Source of the DNA: a bacterium
GTDB lineage: Bacteria > BMS3Abin14
Length of the DNA: 64,000 bases
Direction of reading: 5' to 3'
NCBI GenBank assembly: GCA_020350725.1
Contig: CP070719.1
Coordinates: forward strand, 1,812,182 to 1,876,181
A program made the translations under genes and the position numbers. A model generated the notes under the pieces. That model searched no databases. It was not told the DNA's origin and saw only the letters and a program-made list of their open reading frames with translations. This document shows, in pieces, positions 26,948-36,255 of the stretch (position 1 is its first letter; each line of letters begins with the position of its first letter).

Positions 26948-28159
26948 ATGGGCAACCCCCAGGGATCAGGTTCGGGTAGACTGTACAGGGACAAAAACCT
27001 CAGGATCATCTTCGGCGTCACTCTCATGGGGGTCCTCGGGGTGGCCAGCATCACTCCTGCCTTCCCGCGGATCATCACGGACCTGGGTATCCAGCCCAGA
27101 GATGTCGGGTTGCTGATCACCGTGTTCACCCTTCCCGGCATCTTTCTGTCCCCTTTCCTGGGCCTTCTTGCCGACCGCTACGGGAGAAAGAGGATCCTGG
27201 TGCCGTCCCTCGTCCTCTTCGCTCTGGCCGGTGGCTCGTGCGGGCTGACCCGGGATTTTACCCTGCTTCTGATGGCCAGGTTCTTCCAGGGGGTGGGGGG
27301 GGCCTCCCTGGCCGCCCTCTCGAGCACCGTCATCGGAGACCTCTACGAGGGACAGGCGCGAGCGGCCGCAATGGGATACAATGCCAGCGTCCTCTCCGTC
27401 GGAACCGCCACCTATCCCGCCATCGGAGGCACACTGGCCCTGCTGGGATGGCATTATCCTTTCTTCCTCCCTCTCCTGGCCCTGCCCGTTGCCTACCTGA
27501 TCCTCTTTCACATGGACAACCCGGAGCCGGTGAGGCGGCAGGGTCTGGCGGAGTACCTCAGGGGCGCCATGGCGATCCTCCGCAACAGGAATGTGTTGGG
27601 GGTTTTCGTGGTCAGTGTCGCCACCTTCATCATCCTGTACGGTTCCCTCCTGACCTACTTTCCCCTTCTTGCGGCGGGACGCTTCAGCGCCTCCACCATG
27701 ATCATCGGGCTCATCATGTCATGCATGTCGCTGACGACGGGGTTGACATCCACCCAGATGGGACGGCTGTCGGGTAGATTCACGGAGAAGAACCTCATCA
27801 AGGTGTCCTTTCTCCTCTATGCCGTTGCCCTGGCCCTGATCCCTTTCACACCGGCGATCGGATCCTGTCTGCTGCCAATGGTGATCTTCGGCCTCGGTCA
27901 CGGAATGAACATCCCATCCATCATGTCCCTGATGGCGGGGTACGCCCCCATGGAGCACAGGGGCATCCTCATGTCCGTAAACGGTACGGTCCTCCGCCTG
28001 GGACAGACCCTCGGTCCCCTGGTGATGGGGCTCGCTTTTGCCCGATGGGGGATTGCCGGGCCGTTTCTGTCAGGGGCGGTATTGTCCCTGGTGGTGTTCG
28101 GAGCAGCCGTGACCATTGTCAAGGGGGAGAGGAAGGGAATTCCATCCCGGGTGGTGTAA
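26948..28159 (+). CDS. MFS transporter, drug/metabolite efflux type
   Basis: A 403-residue twelve-helix major facilitator. The loop 2-3 motif GLLADRYGRKR and the loop after helix 8 (LSGRFTEKNLIK) are in place, and RFFQGVGGASLAA matches the helix-4/5 region of drug-efflux members. A hydrophilic 15-residue start precedes the first helix. GAGAGGG lies close to the ATG. The cargo cannot be told and the neighbours (glnK upstream on the other strand, TPR protein downstream) give no hint. Confidence 0.88.
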   Translation: MGNPQGSGSGRLYRDKNLRIIFGVTLMGVLGVASITPAFPRIITDLGIQPRDVGLLITVFTLPGIFLSPFLGLLADRYGRKRILVPSLVLFALAGGSCGLTRDFTLLLMARFFQGVGGASLAALSSTVIGDLYEGQARAAAMGYNASVLSVGTATYPAIGGTLALLGWHYPFFLPLLALPVAYLILFHMDNPEPVRRQGLAEYLRGAMAILRNRNVLGVFVVSVATFIILYGSLLTYFPLLAAGRFSASTMIIGLIMSCMSLTTGLTSTQMGRLSGRFTEKNLIKVSFLLYAVALALIPFTPAIGSCLLPMVIFGLGHGMNIPSIMSLMAGYAPMEHRGILMSVNGTVLRLGQTLGPLVMGLAFARWGIAGPFLSGAVLSLVVFGAAVTIVKGERKGIPSRVV

Positions 28160-28203
28160 GGGCGGCAGTAGTGGACACAGAAGCAGGAGCAACAGCAGAA
28201 GGT

Positions 28204-28302
28204 ATGGTGGCAGAGATGCATCTCCTCTCGCCTTTACTTATCCTTATCCTTCTGATCATACTTGGTGGAACCGCTGGACCAGGACCGGATCATGGCCGAT
28301 AA
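28204..28302 (+). CDS. Possible 32-aa hydrophobic peptide
   Basis: ATG 28204 opens a short frame with one strongly hydrophobic run (LLSPLLILILLIILGG) and a Gly/Pro tail. It overlaps the start of the TPR protein by 11 bp in another frame, as would a translationally coupled leader. The AGAAGG before it is only 1 nt away, so translation is uncertain. Confidence 0.2.
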   Translation: MVAEMHLLSPLLILILLIILGGTAGPGPDHGR

Positions 28303-29218
28303 TCCCGCTCCCCTCATATTCTCCAAGGGATGGTTGTACCTCTTTCTGGCGGTGATCCTGATAAGCGTCATCAGGATCATCCAGAAGATCGGAGTCATCC
28401 AGAGAGAGGGTAACCTGAAAGCCAGGATACAGATCATCAAACCCATCGATGCCGTGCGGAGGGCAGCAAAGCGAAGGGCGGAGGGAGCGGTTCAAGAGAG
28501 GGAGCATTCCGGTCTCAGAACAAGAGCCGAGGCCCTGGAAAAGGAGCTGGAGTCCCGCCCCGTGGACGAATTCCCGGCTGAGCACTGCCGCCTCCTCATG
28601 GATCTCGGCGAGACCCACAGGGCCCTCTCGCTCTACGATGACCGTAAGGAAGAGCTTCTCAGGGCAGCCCGATGGTTCTTCCTGGGTTCCCAAGCCCGTC
28701 CCCCGGAGGGTTTCCAGGAGGAACATGGACATTTTCTCGCCCGCCTCGGGGACACCTACACGGAGCTGTCCGGTATCTTTGAGAGGACGGAATGTCTCGG
28801 CAGGGCGGCTGCCTCCTACGGCGAGGCACTGACCGCCGCAGGTCCGGGGCTGGACCGGGAAAGACGGGCGGAGATCGAGGCCAAACTGGGAGGGGTTCTT
28901 CTCGATCTGGCCGATGACGAAGACCGGGAGATGAATCTGGTGCGCGCAATCCACGTCCTCAACGATGCCGTGAAGGGATATTCCCTCGACAGGGATTCCA
29001 CTCCGTACGCCCTGGCCATGTACGATCTGGGCAGGGCCTTCCTGAAGTACGCCGCAGTCGATGACCCCAAGAGGAACCTCCTGAGGGCGGGCAAGGCGGT
29101 CAAGGAGGCCATGCGGGTCCTTACCCGGGAGAACCATCCGGAGCATTACGAGAAGCTGAGGATCCTTATCGAGGAGGTGAAGGCGGCGTACACCAGGGTG
29201 ACAGGGGAAGGTCAGTGA
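28292..29218 (+). CDS. Membrane-anchored TPR-like protein, unknown function
   Basis: A 308-residue protein from ATG 28292 (AGGA about 8 nt upstream); a TTG at 28262 would add 10 residues. One membrane span near residues 13-31 (WLYLFLAVILISVIRII) is followed by a basic stretch and then helical repeats resembling degenerate tetratricopeptide units: LGETHRALSLYDDRKEELLRAA, LGDTYTELSGIFERTECLGRAA, NLVRAIHVLNDAVKGY and the last around DPKRNLLRAGKAVKEAM. Such repeats are scaffolds for other proteins. I do not recognise a named family. It may be co-transcribed with the MFS gene, 132 bp upstream. Confidence 0.65.
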   Translation: MADNPAPLIFSKGWLYLFLAVILISVIRIIQKIGVIQREGNLKARIQIIKPIDAVRRAAKRRAEGAVQEREHSGLRTRAEALEKELESRPVDEFPAEHCRLLMDLGETHRALSLYDDRKEELLRAARWFFLGSQARPPEGFQEEHGHFLARLGDTYTELSGIFERTECLGRAAASYGEALTAAGPGLDRERRAEIEAKLGGVLLDLADDEDREMNLVRAIHVLNDAVKGYSLDRDSTPYALAMYDLGRAFLKYAAVDDPKRNLLRAGKAVKEAMRVLTRENHPEHYEKLRILIEEVKAAYTRVTGEGQ

Positions 29219-29351
29219 GCCGGGACCGTTCAGGTCAGCGGTTTTTCATGCCAGGGTCCGGTCCAGGAGCTCCATCCGTACGGCTCCAATCCGGGCACGC
29301 GGCACCCTGGATCCGGGGCTGACGGCCTCCCGGCACGGCCGCCGTTGGATC

Positions 29352-30065
29352 ATGAAACCTCTGATCATAGCCCACAGGGGAGCTTCCGCCTACGCCCACG
29401 AGAACACACTCGAGGCGTTCCGTATCGCCGTGGAGATGGGCGCGGACATGATCGAACTGGACGTGCGCCGGACCGGAGACGGTACCCTGATCGTCCTTCA
29501 CGACGGCGTGATCAACGGCCGGCCGGTGGGAGAGCAGGAATATGACGAGATCCACGCCTACGGCGTCAGTATGGGGTTCATCGTCCCCACACTGGCGGAC
29601 ACGCTGGATTACACCGCGGGAAAGATCGGCATGAATATTGAGCTCAAGGAGGAGGGATACGAATCGGACGTCGCCGATCTGGCCCTGAAACACTTCGGCT
29701 CAGAAGATCTCGTCATCACATCGTCCCTCGACGGTGCCGTGCAGAGGATCAAGGACCGCTTCCCCGCCATCACCACAGGGCTTGTCCTGGGCGCGAGCAT
29801 TTACCCTTCAGGTCTGCGAAATATCCTGCCCGGCAGGAGGATCAAGGCCACCGGCGCCGACATCCTCTCCGTGGACGCCCGCCTGATGCGGTTCGGCTTT
29901 ATGGCTCTCAACAGGCGGCTCAGGAGGCCGGTCTACGTGTGGACGGTAAACGACAGAAAGACGATCTGGAGGCTGCTGTCCACGGGAGGGGTGGAGGGCA
30001 TCTTTACCGACAGGCCCGATGTGGCCCTTTTCCTGAGGGAGGTCTTCCACCGGGCGCAATCATGA
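29352..30065 (+). CDS. Glycerophosphodiester phosphodiesterase
   Basis: A 237-residue TIM-barrel enzyme that splits glycerophosphodiesters to glycerol 3-phosphate and an alcohol. Catalytic and metal residues are visible: H8-R9 in AHRGAS, E17-N18, E35 and D37 in IELDVRRTGDG, H50-D51, the NIELKEE strand, and VWTVND with the final TDRPD. No signal peptide, so cytoplasmic. No good ribosome binding site is seen before the ATG. Confidence 0.9.
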   Translation: MKPLIIAHRGASAYAHENTLEAFRIAVEMGADMIELDVRRTGDGTLIVLHDGVINGRPVGEQEYDEIHAYGVSMGFIVPTLADTLDYTAGKIGMNIELKEEGYESDVADLALKHFGSEDLVITSSLDGAVQRIKDRFPAITTGLVLGASIYPSGLRNILPGRRIKATGADILSVDARLMRFGFMALNRRLRRPVYVWTVNDRKTIWRLLSTGGVEGIFTDRPDVALFLREVFHRAQS

Positions 30066-30246
30066 AAGGTATTCAGTAGTCAGGAGTCAGTATTTATTGG
30101 TCAGGATTCAGTATTCAGTTGAAAGGCCGTAATTCGAAAAAACGGTTTCTGGTTTCTGGTCTAGAAACTAGACCCTAGAAACCGCATCCCCCCTTTCCAC
30201 TTGTCACTTGTTAATTTCCACTGCGCCAAAGGCGCCCCCCCTTTCC
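30066..30246. repeat. Phrase-repeat spacer with a long imperfect hairpin
   Basis: 30068-30120 is made of GTATTCAG/TAGTCAGGAGTCAG words. 30143-30184 forms an imperfect palindrome: CGGTTTCT at one end, AGAAACCG at the other, with the core GGTCTAG-AAA-CTAGACC and an extra GGTTTCT copy on the left arm. No gene is seen. Confidence 0.6.
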
Positions 30247-30275
30247 TTGACACCGGAGTCGCGGTGTTCTATCCT
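30247..30275 (+). promoter_or_regulatory. Promoter of the cobalamin uptake operon
   Basis: TTGACA (30247-30252), 17-nt spacer, TATCCT (30270-30275), just upstream of the riboswitch. Confidence 0.75.
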
Positions 30276-30490
30276 CGTCTCCAGCATGGGTTTAGGGAAG
30301 ACGGTGCGAATCCGTCGCGGACCCGCCGCTGTAACCGGGGACGAAAACCGCAACCAGAGCCACTGATCGAGCGACGGGGAGATCAACCTGACCAGGCGCA
30401 GCGCGTCGAAGGGTGCCCCAGGATCTGTCGCTGAATCGGGAAGGCGCGGCGATTAGGACGATCCGGAAGCCAGAAGACCTGCCCATGTCA
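30276..30490 (+). promoter_or_regulatory. Cobalamin (AdoCbl-type) riboswitch
   Basis: All hallmark blocks of the class are present in order: GGGAAGACGGTGCGAATCC, the CGGACCCGCCGCTGTAACCG strand, GCCACTG (30359-30365), GGGAAGGCGCGGCGA, and the B12 box AAGCCAGAAGACCTGCC (30467-30483). It precedes btuB and is followed by a terminator hairpin, so it very likely stops transcription when adenosylcobalamin is abundant. Confidence 0.95.
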
Positions 30491-30552
30491 ACATAGCGGG
30501 ACGGACCCTCGAGGGCAGGGCCGGGACGTACTCCGGAGGATAAAAACGGGAT

Positions 30553-30583
30553 CCCCGGGTCTCTTAGGAGGCTCGGGGTTTTT
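30553..30583 (+). terminator. Expression-platform terminator of the cobalamin riboswitch
   Basis: An 11-bp stem (CCCCGGGTCTC with GGAGGCTCGGGG, one G-T pair or so) with a 4-nt loop and five T. It lies 70 nt after the B12 box and 99 nt before the btuB ATG, where a ligand-controlled terminator is expected. Confidence 0.85.
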
Positions 30584-30681
30584 CTTTTCTCCACCGAGGT
30601 CGACACGGGTGCTCTTCGATCTCCGTACCCTCAGAACCGTCTCCGATCGTGTCCCCGGGGCGGGAGGAAAGGAAGAAGCCC

Positions 30682-32586
30682 ATGAAAAAAACCCTGGCCG
30701 CTCTTGCCGCAGTCTCTTTTCTGATGTCCCCCGATGCGGTCCTTTCCGAAGTCTCACCCGGTGATGACGTTCCCGAGGTCGTGGTAACCGCGACCCGTCT
30801 GGACACCCCGGCAGACCAGGTCTCCGGCACGATCCTCGTGATCACAGACGAGGACATTCGGAGAAAACAGGCGCGGACCGTGGCCGACGCCCTGCAGGGC
30901 CTGCCCGGTGTCGACCTGATCAGCCAGGGAGGGCCCGGCAAGACCACCTCGGTCCTCCTGCGGGGAGGGGACACCCGGTTCACGCTGGTGCTTGTGGACG
31001 GGGTTGAGGTCAACGACCCCAGCAACCCCGAGCGAACCTTCGACTTCGCCCACATGGCGACAGATGATGTGGAGCGCATAGAAGTCCTCTTCGGACCCCA
31101 GAGCACCCTGTACGGGTCCGACGCCATCGGCGGTGTCATCCAGATCATCACCAAGAAAGGAACCGAAGATCCGAGGATCGAAGTGGCGGGCGAGGCGGGT
31201 TCTTTCCATACCCGGCGGGTCATGGCCTCCTCCAGGGGAAAAGGGGATTATGCCTCCTGGTCCCTTTCAGCCATGACCATCGAAACAGATGGAATCTCCG
31301 CAGCTTCGGAGGCCGACGGAAACAGGGAAAGAGACGGCTACGAAAACAAAACACTCTCAGGTCGCCTGGGGGTGGATCTCGGTGCTGGAGCCTCGGTGCA
31401 GATCAACATCAGGCAGGTCGATGCCCACAATGAACTGGATCACTACGGGGGCCCCGGGGGCGATGATCCCAATTTCACCGGATATGCCGACCAGGTTCTC
31501 CTTCAGGGCAGGCTGTCGATGTTCCCCTCGGGGATCTGGGAATCGCTCCTTTCCCTGTCGAGCAATGTCCACGAGCGTCGTGATCTCAACCAGCCCGACC
31601 CTGCCCGGGATTTCGTCATGGAGCTGGATTTTCAGGGCCGGTCCCGCAAGGCCGAATGGGTCAACAACTTTTACCTGGGGGAGAACTCCATCGTCACCGT
31701 CGGCCTGGACACCGAGAGGGAAACCGCCGAATCCTCCTTTTTCTCAACGGAATTCGGGTCTCCCTACCTGTCCACCCTCGATGAAAAATCTGCGACCATA
31801 AACGGTCTGTTCGTCCAGGAGCAATACACCGGCGGGGCCGGTGGGGCGCTGACTCTCGGAATACGGACAGATGATCACTCCGATTTCGGAAAGGAGACAA
31901 CCTTTCGGGCCGGGTTTTCCAGGACCCTGTCGCCCGGCGCCAGGTTCAGGGCCGTATACGGGACGGGTTTCCGGGCCCCGTCCATCGATCAGCTCTTCAA
32001 CCCGGACTACGGCAACCCGGACCTGGACGCTGAGAGAAGCCGTGGTTGGGACGTCGGGTTCGAGACGTCTCTGGGCAAGGGCGTCACGGTATCCGTCTCC
32101 TGGTACCTGACGGAATATGACAACCTCATCGCCTGGTTCGATGCCGACGGCGATCCCGCCACCTGGTGGGACGGAAGTTACCAGAATATCTCCGAGGCGA
32201 GAACAGAGGGGCTGGATCTGGTCCTCGACGCCAGGTTCGGCCCGGTGAGCCTTGGAGGCACGGCATCCCTTCTGAGGACGGAGGACGATCAGGGTGAAGA
32301 GCTTCTGCGCCGGCCCAGGACCCGCCTCGGGGCGCAGCTCGGTTTCAAGCCCGCGTCCAGGACGTCCCTCGACCTAGACGCCTCCTGGGTCGACGAGCGG
32401 AAGGACTGGGGGGACGTCATCCTCGCCAGTTATACCCTGGTGAACCTGGCTGGGGCCTATCGGATCTCCGGAGCCCTGGAACTGACCGGCCGGGTTGTGA
32501 ACCTCCTGGACGAGGAGTACGAGGAAGCGGCAGGCTACGGGACGCCGGGGATGTCGGGATACCTTGGCTTGAGGGCGGAACTGTGA
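30682..32586 (+). CDS. btuB: TonB-dependent cobalamin receptor BtuB
   Basis: A 634-residue outer-membrane receptor. ATG 30682 has GGAGGAAAGGAAG upstream and gives a signal peptide (about 1-22). The TonB box EVVVTATR is at 32-39, then the plug domain (TVADALQGLPGVDLISQGG, LLRGGDTRFTLVLVDGVEVNDP, LFGPQSTLYGSDAIGGVIQI) and a 22-strand barrel ending GMSGYLGLRAEL. The cobalamin riboswitch and the btuFDC genes define the substrate. A GTG at 30649 is a less likely start. Confidence 0.93.
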   Translation: MKKTLAALAAVSFLMSPDAVLSEVSPGDDVPEVVVTATRLDTPADQVSGTILVITDEDIRRKQARTVADALQGLPGVDLISQGGPGKTTSVLLRGGDTRFTLVLVDGVEVNDPSNPERTFDFAHMATDDVERIEVLFGPQSTLYGSDAIGGVIQIITKKGTEDPRIEVAGEAGSFHTRRVMASSRGKGDYASWSLSAMTIETDGISAASEADGNRERDGYENKTLSGRLGVDLGAGASVQINIRQVDAHNELDHYGGPGGDDPNFTGYADQVLLQGRLSMFPSGIWESLLSLSSNVHERRDLNQPDPARDFVMELDFQGRSRKAEWVNNFYLGENSIVTVGLDTERETAESSFFSTEFGSPYLSTLDEKSATINGLFVQEQYTGGAGGALTLGIRTDDHSDFGKETTFRAGFSRTLSPGARFRAVYGTGFRAPSIDQLFNPDYGNPDLDAERSRGWDVGFETSLGKGVTVSVSWYLTEYDNLIAWFDADGDPATWWDGSYQNISEARTEGLDLVLDARFGPVSLGGTASLLRTEDDQGEELLRRPRTRLGAQLGFKPASRTSLDLDASWVDERKDWGDVILASYTLVNLAGAYRISGALELTGRVVNLLDEEYEEAAGYGTPGMSGYLGLRAEL

Positions 32587-33482
32587 CCTTCGAGGTTCAT
32601 GCCGGGACAGGGACAAAGGGATTGGTCTGGGGAGGGGTTACCTGTCGGAAGAGGAACGTGAGGGGGTTCGTGACCTTTTCGACGCTGATTCACCTCCTGC
32701 TCCTCCTCACCGCTTCGCCTGTGCTGATCGAGGATGGTGACAGGGCGGGTGGGGATACGGTGGTCCGGCTGGGCATACGGCCGTGGTCGGCCGGGTCCGT
32801 GCTCCCCGGACCGGCGACGACGAAACCGGATGAGACCGGGGATCGCCCTGCACCGGAGGGAACGGCACTGACGGAAGCGTCCGCTCCGGTGGAAAGACCC
32901 GTTGGCGATGACGGCAGGATTGACAGGGACACCCTCCCGGCGCCGGAGGCCGAGGTCGATGCTCCCCGGCACAGGCCGGTTGAGACCGTCGGGATGGGCC
33001 GCAATGGATCCCCCCCCGGTGAAAATGGGGAAGATGAAGCGATGAGCGGCGATCATCCGGACCCTTCGGAACCGGTCGGGGCCGAGCGGGACCCGGCGCC
33101 GCGGGAAGAGCGGGGTCCGGAACGTGAAACCGGTCACCTGGCTCTCGCCGGGGATCCCGTTTTCCCCGGCGTCCCGGACGGTGCCCGTCCCGACAGGGAG
33201 CCACTCCTTTCGGCCGGGGCCATCCACCTCCCCAGACCCGTCTATCCGGTGGTCTCCCGCCGCCGTGCCGAGGAGGGAAGGGTCGTGGTTGAGGTGAAGG
33301 TGGGCCCCGACGGGAGGGCTCTCGACTGGAGGCTGGACAGGTCGTCCGGCTACGAGCGTCTGGACAGAGCGGCAATGGCGGCGGTCCGGGGGGCTGTTTT
33401 CTCCCCCGCCACCGGCAGCGGCGGAGCGCGGGAATCCATCAGACAGGTGGTTTACACCTTTCGCCTTGAGGATCGAAGATGA
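32583..33482 (+). CDS. tonB: TonB energy transducer
   Basis: A 299-residue protein with one N-terminal membrane span (about 30-46), a long Pro/Glu/Arg-rich periplasmic linker and a C-terminal TonB domain (about 215-295: LPRPVYPVVSRRRAEEGRVVVEVKV, SSGYERLDRAAMAAV). It passes proton-motive energy from ExbBD, not encoded here, to BtuB. GTG 32583 overlaps the btuB stop. A second GTG at 32658 with GGAAGAGGAAC before it would place the span at the very N-terminus, as is usual for TonB, and may be the real start. Confidence 0.85.
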   Translation: MTFEVHAGTGTKGLVWGGVTCRKRNVRGFVTFSTLIHLLLLLTASPVLIEDGDRAGGDTVVRLGIRPWSAGSVLPGPATTKPDETGDRPAPEGTALTEASAPVERPVGDDGRIDRDTLPAPEAEVDAPRHRPVETVGMGRNGSPPGENGEDEAMSGDHPDPSEPVGAERDPAPREERGPERETGHLALAGDPVFPGVPDGARPDREPLLSAGAIHLPRPVYPVVSRRRAEEGRVVVEVKVGPDGRALDWRLDRSSGYERLDRAAMAAVRGAVFSPATGSGGARESIRQVVYTFRLEDRR

Positions 33483-34474
33483 AAAAAGTCCCCTGGATCC
33501 TCCTGAATTCCCTGGCTGTCCTCCTCGTCGCAGGTGTGGCAGCCGGCCTGCTCTGGTCTTCGGATCCCTCCGGCCCGGCCCGGCCTGAGGGGGACAGCGG
33601 CGCCCGGACCGCAGATAATGGCCCCGGGCGGATCATCTCTCTTGCCCCCAGCATAACGGAGGTTCTGTTCGCTCTTGGCCTCGGTGACAGGGTCGTGGGC
33701 GTCACCCGTTACTGTGATTTTCCCCCGGAAGCCCTGACCGTTCCCAGGGTAGGGGGATACCTGGACGTCAATTACGAGGCGGCCCTTGGCAGAGAACCCG
33801 ACCTGGTGGTCCTCCTCAGGGAGCATGAGGAGGCGAGGGAGCGTTTCGAGCGATTCGGGATCGAGGTGATGGCGGTCGATCACAGTAAGGTGGACGGGAT
33901 ACTGGGCTCCATAGAGTCGATAGCCCAGCGCTGCGGCATCCGGGAGGAGGGCATTTTCCTCCGTCGTAAACTGGTAGAGAGAATCGACAGAATTCGGGGG
34001 GCAATTGCCCTGAGCACTCCTCGCCCCCTCGCCCCCTCGTCCTCTCCCTCCACCCGGGACCCCCGCCCCACGGTTATGGTGGCGGTGGGCAGGAGCCTCG
34101 AATCCGGGGCCGCCGGCGAGGTCTTCGTCTCCGGCCGGGACGGCTTTTACGATGATCTCATCCGCCTTGCCGGCGGCGTCAACGCATATGCCGATGATAC
34201 CCTCAAACTCCCCGCTCTTTCAGCCGAGGGGATCTCCCGACTCGACCCGGACGTTATCATCGAGATGGTGCCGGATGTCCACGACCCGTCCGCAGGCGAC
34301 AGGATGGCCGAGAGGTGGAAATCCATTCCGGCGCTGGAGGCCGCCGTCGAGGGAAGGGTCCATGTCCTCGGCGGCGACTACGTCGTGGTGCCGGGCCCGA
34401 GATTCGTCCTCCTCCTGGAGGACATGGCGCGGTTGATCCACCCGAACCTGCAGTGGGACAGGATCATCCGATGA
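33479..34474 (+). CDS. btuF: Cobalamin-binding periplasmic protein BtuF, with a low-complexity insert
   Basis: A 331-residue protein with an N-terminal signal/anchor (about 6-25) and two periplasmic-binding lobes joined by a helix. RIISLAPSITEVLFALGLGDRVVGVT is the start of the BtuF/FecB fold. It hands corrinoid from the periplasm to BtuCD. Residues about 179-197 (Ser/Pro/Arg-rich) are encoded by a C-rich phrase (34013-34070, CGCCCCCT repeated) that looks like the complement of the GGGGGCGA intergenic repeats; it falls between the linker helix and the second lobe, where an insert can be tolerated. ATGA overlaps on both sides. Confidence 0.9.
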   Translation: MKKVPWILLNSLAVLLVAGVAAGLLWSSDPSGPARPEGDSGARTADNGPGRIISLAPSITEVLFALGLGDRVVGVTRYCDFPPEALTVPRVGGYLDVNYEAALGREPDLVVLLREHEEARERFERFGIEVMAVDHSKVDGILGSIESIAQRCGIREEGIFLRRKLVERIDRIRGAIALSTPRPLAPSSSPSTRDPRPTVMVAVGRSLESGAAGEVFVSGRDGFYDDLIRLAGGVNAYADDTLKLPALSAEGISRLDPDVIIEMVPDVHDPSAGDRMAERWKSIPALEAAVEGRVHVLGGDYVVVPGPRFVLLLEDMARLIHPNLQWDRIIR

Positions 34475-35253
34475 AGATCGTCTACGAGGTAAACGGCCTC
34501 TCCTGCGATATCGACGGCAGGAAGATCCTGCGGGATGTGTCCTTCACCGTCGGAGAGGGGGAGTACCTCTCGGTGATCGGGCCCAACGGGGCGGGCAAAA
34601 CAACCCTGATCAAATGCATGGGGCGGATCATGCGCGGGGGGACCGGAACCATAAAAATCCTGGGCCGGCCACTGGCGGAGTACAGCAGCAGGGAACTGGC
34701 CAAAAGGGTCAGCTACGTCCCCCAGGCCGACGGAAGACTCTTCCCTTTTACGGTCAGCGAGTTTGTCCTCATGGGACGCTATCCTTACCTCAGCCCCTTT
34801 ACGGCCGTCGGGCCCGGGGACCGAAAGGCGGCAGAAAAGGCCCTCGAGACAGTCGGCATGGGGGAATTCTCCCACCGTCCCCTGAACACGCTGAGCGGGG
34901 GGGAGCGTCAGAAGGTCTTCATTGCGGCCGCGCTTGTCCAGGAGGCGGGGATCATGCTCCTCGACGAGCCGACGACATTTCTCGACCCCAGGCACTCGGG
35001 CGATATCATGGGGATCCTATACCGGCTGAACAGAGGATCGGGGGCAACCATTGTCTCTGTGACACACGACATAAACAACGCCGCTCTTTACGGACACAGG
35101 GTCATCGCTTTGAGGGAGGGATCCGTGGCCTACGACGGTTCGCCCGGGGGCATTATGGACAGCGAGGTCCTGTCCCGGGTTTTCGGCAAGGAATTCCTCT
35201 TTACGGAACATCCCCAGACCGGGAAGAGGATCGTTGTCCCCGAGGCGATCTAG
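34471..35253 (+). CDS. btuD: Cobalamin ABC transporter ATP-binding protein BtuD
   Basis: A 260-residue ABC ATPase of the iron-siderophore/B12 type. ATG 34471 overlaps the btuF stop; the open frame extends further upstream but inside btuF. Walker A GPNGAGKTT (37-45), Q-loop SYVPQ, signature LSGGERQ, Walker B IMLLDEPT and the switch His in VTHD are all intact. Confidence 0.93.
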   Translation: MKIVYEVNGLSCDIDGRKILRDVSFTVGEGEYLSVIGPNGAGKTTLIKCMGRIMRGGTGTIKILGRPLAEYSSRELAKRVSYVPQADGRLFPFTVSEFVLMGRYPYLSPFTAVGPGDRKAAEKALETVGMGEFSHRPLNTLSGGERQKVFIAAALVQEAGIMLLDEPTTFLDPRHSGDIMGILYRLNRGSGATIVSVTHDINNAALYGHRVIALREGSVAYDGSPGGIMDSEVLSRVFGKEFLFTEHPQTGKRIVVPEAI

Positions 35254-36255
35254 ATGACCACGCGGAGGAAATACGCCGTCATCGTCTTCCTTTGCCTGCT
35301 GGCGATATTTGTCCTCCTGGCAGCACCCTTTGTCGGCATGAAGATCACTCCTCTCTCGGCCATCTATGATCCTGTGGGGTCGGGAAAGGAGGCGGAGATC
35401 TTCTGGATGATAAGGGTGCCGAGGGTCTGCATCTCATTCCTCGCCGGCGCCGCTCTGGCCATCAGCGGCATGGCCTTCCAGGCGCTGTTCATGAATGCCC
35501 TTGCCACTCCCTTCACCCTCGGCGTCGCCTCCGGAGCCTCCCTGGGCGCGGCTCTCTACATCCGGTTCGGCCTGCCGGCGGTTCTCCTGGGATTATCCGG
35601 CATAGCAGTCTCGGCTTTCGTGGGGGCCATACTCTCCGTTCTCCTGGTCTACGGGCTGAGCAGGCTCAGGGGAGGTTTCTCCACGGCCACCATGCTCCTG
35701 GCCGGCGTGGCGGTCAGCTTCTTCTTCTCCAGCATTAACCTCTTCACCCAGTATCTCAGTGATTTTACCCAGACCTTCAGGATCATCCGATGGCTGATGG
35801 GAGGTCTGGAGGTCGTCGGATACGGAACCGTCCTGAACCTTCTGCCCTTTGCAGCTGTCGGGTCCCTGATCGTCCTTTACCTCACCCACGAACTGAACCT
35901 GTTGACGACCGGTGAGGAGATGGCGGCGAGCCGCGGCGTCGACGTCCTCTTCGTCAGAAGGATCCTGTTCTTCGGTACCTCGCTCATGGTCGGGGGGGTT
36001 GTCGCCGTCTGCGGACCCATCGGTTTCGTGGGGCTCATGTCCCCGCACATCTGCCGCCTGATCATCGGTGCCGATCACCGCGTTCTCACACCGGCAACTC
36101 TCCTGTTCGGGGGCATCTTCCTCACGGTCTGCGACACCTTCGCCAGGACGGTCATTGCGCCGGCCGAGATCCCCGTCGGGGTCATCTCGGCCCTGCTGGG
36201 CGGCCCCTTTTTCCTGTGGCTGCTGGTGAGGCGGTCAGAGGGAACGGTTCTCTGA
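35254..36255 (+). CDS. btuC: Cobalamin ABC transporter permease BtuC
   Basis: A 333-residue FecCD-family permease with about ten helices. IRVPRVCISFLAGAALAISGMAFQALFMNALATPFTLGV is the family's N-terminal region (read in pieces), and GPIGFVGLMSPHICR and TFARTVIAPAEIPVGV follow. The ATG comes directly after the btuD stop. Last gene of the riboswitch-controlled operon. Confidence 0.93.
   Translation: MTTRRKYAVIVFLCLLAIFVLLAAPFVGMKITPLSAIYDPVGSGKEAEIFWMIRVPRVCISFLAGAALAISGMAFQALFMNALATPFTLGVASGASLGAALYIRFGLPAVLLGLSGIAVSAFVGAILSVLLVYGLSRLRGGFSTATMLLAGVAVSFFFSSINLFTQYLSDFTQTFRIIRWLMGGLEVVGYGTVLNLLPFAAVGSLIVLYLTHELNLLTTGEEMAASRGVDVLFVRRILFFGTSLMVGGVVAVCGPIGFVGLMSPHICRLIIGADHRVLTPATLLFGGIFLTVCDTFARTVIAPAEIPVGVISALLGGPFFLWLLVRRSEGTVL

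Noticed and set aside
30301-30330. tRNA-like GTGCGAATCCGTC sequence
   Set aside because: It is part of the cobalamin riboswitch core and lacks the other arms of a tRNA.
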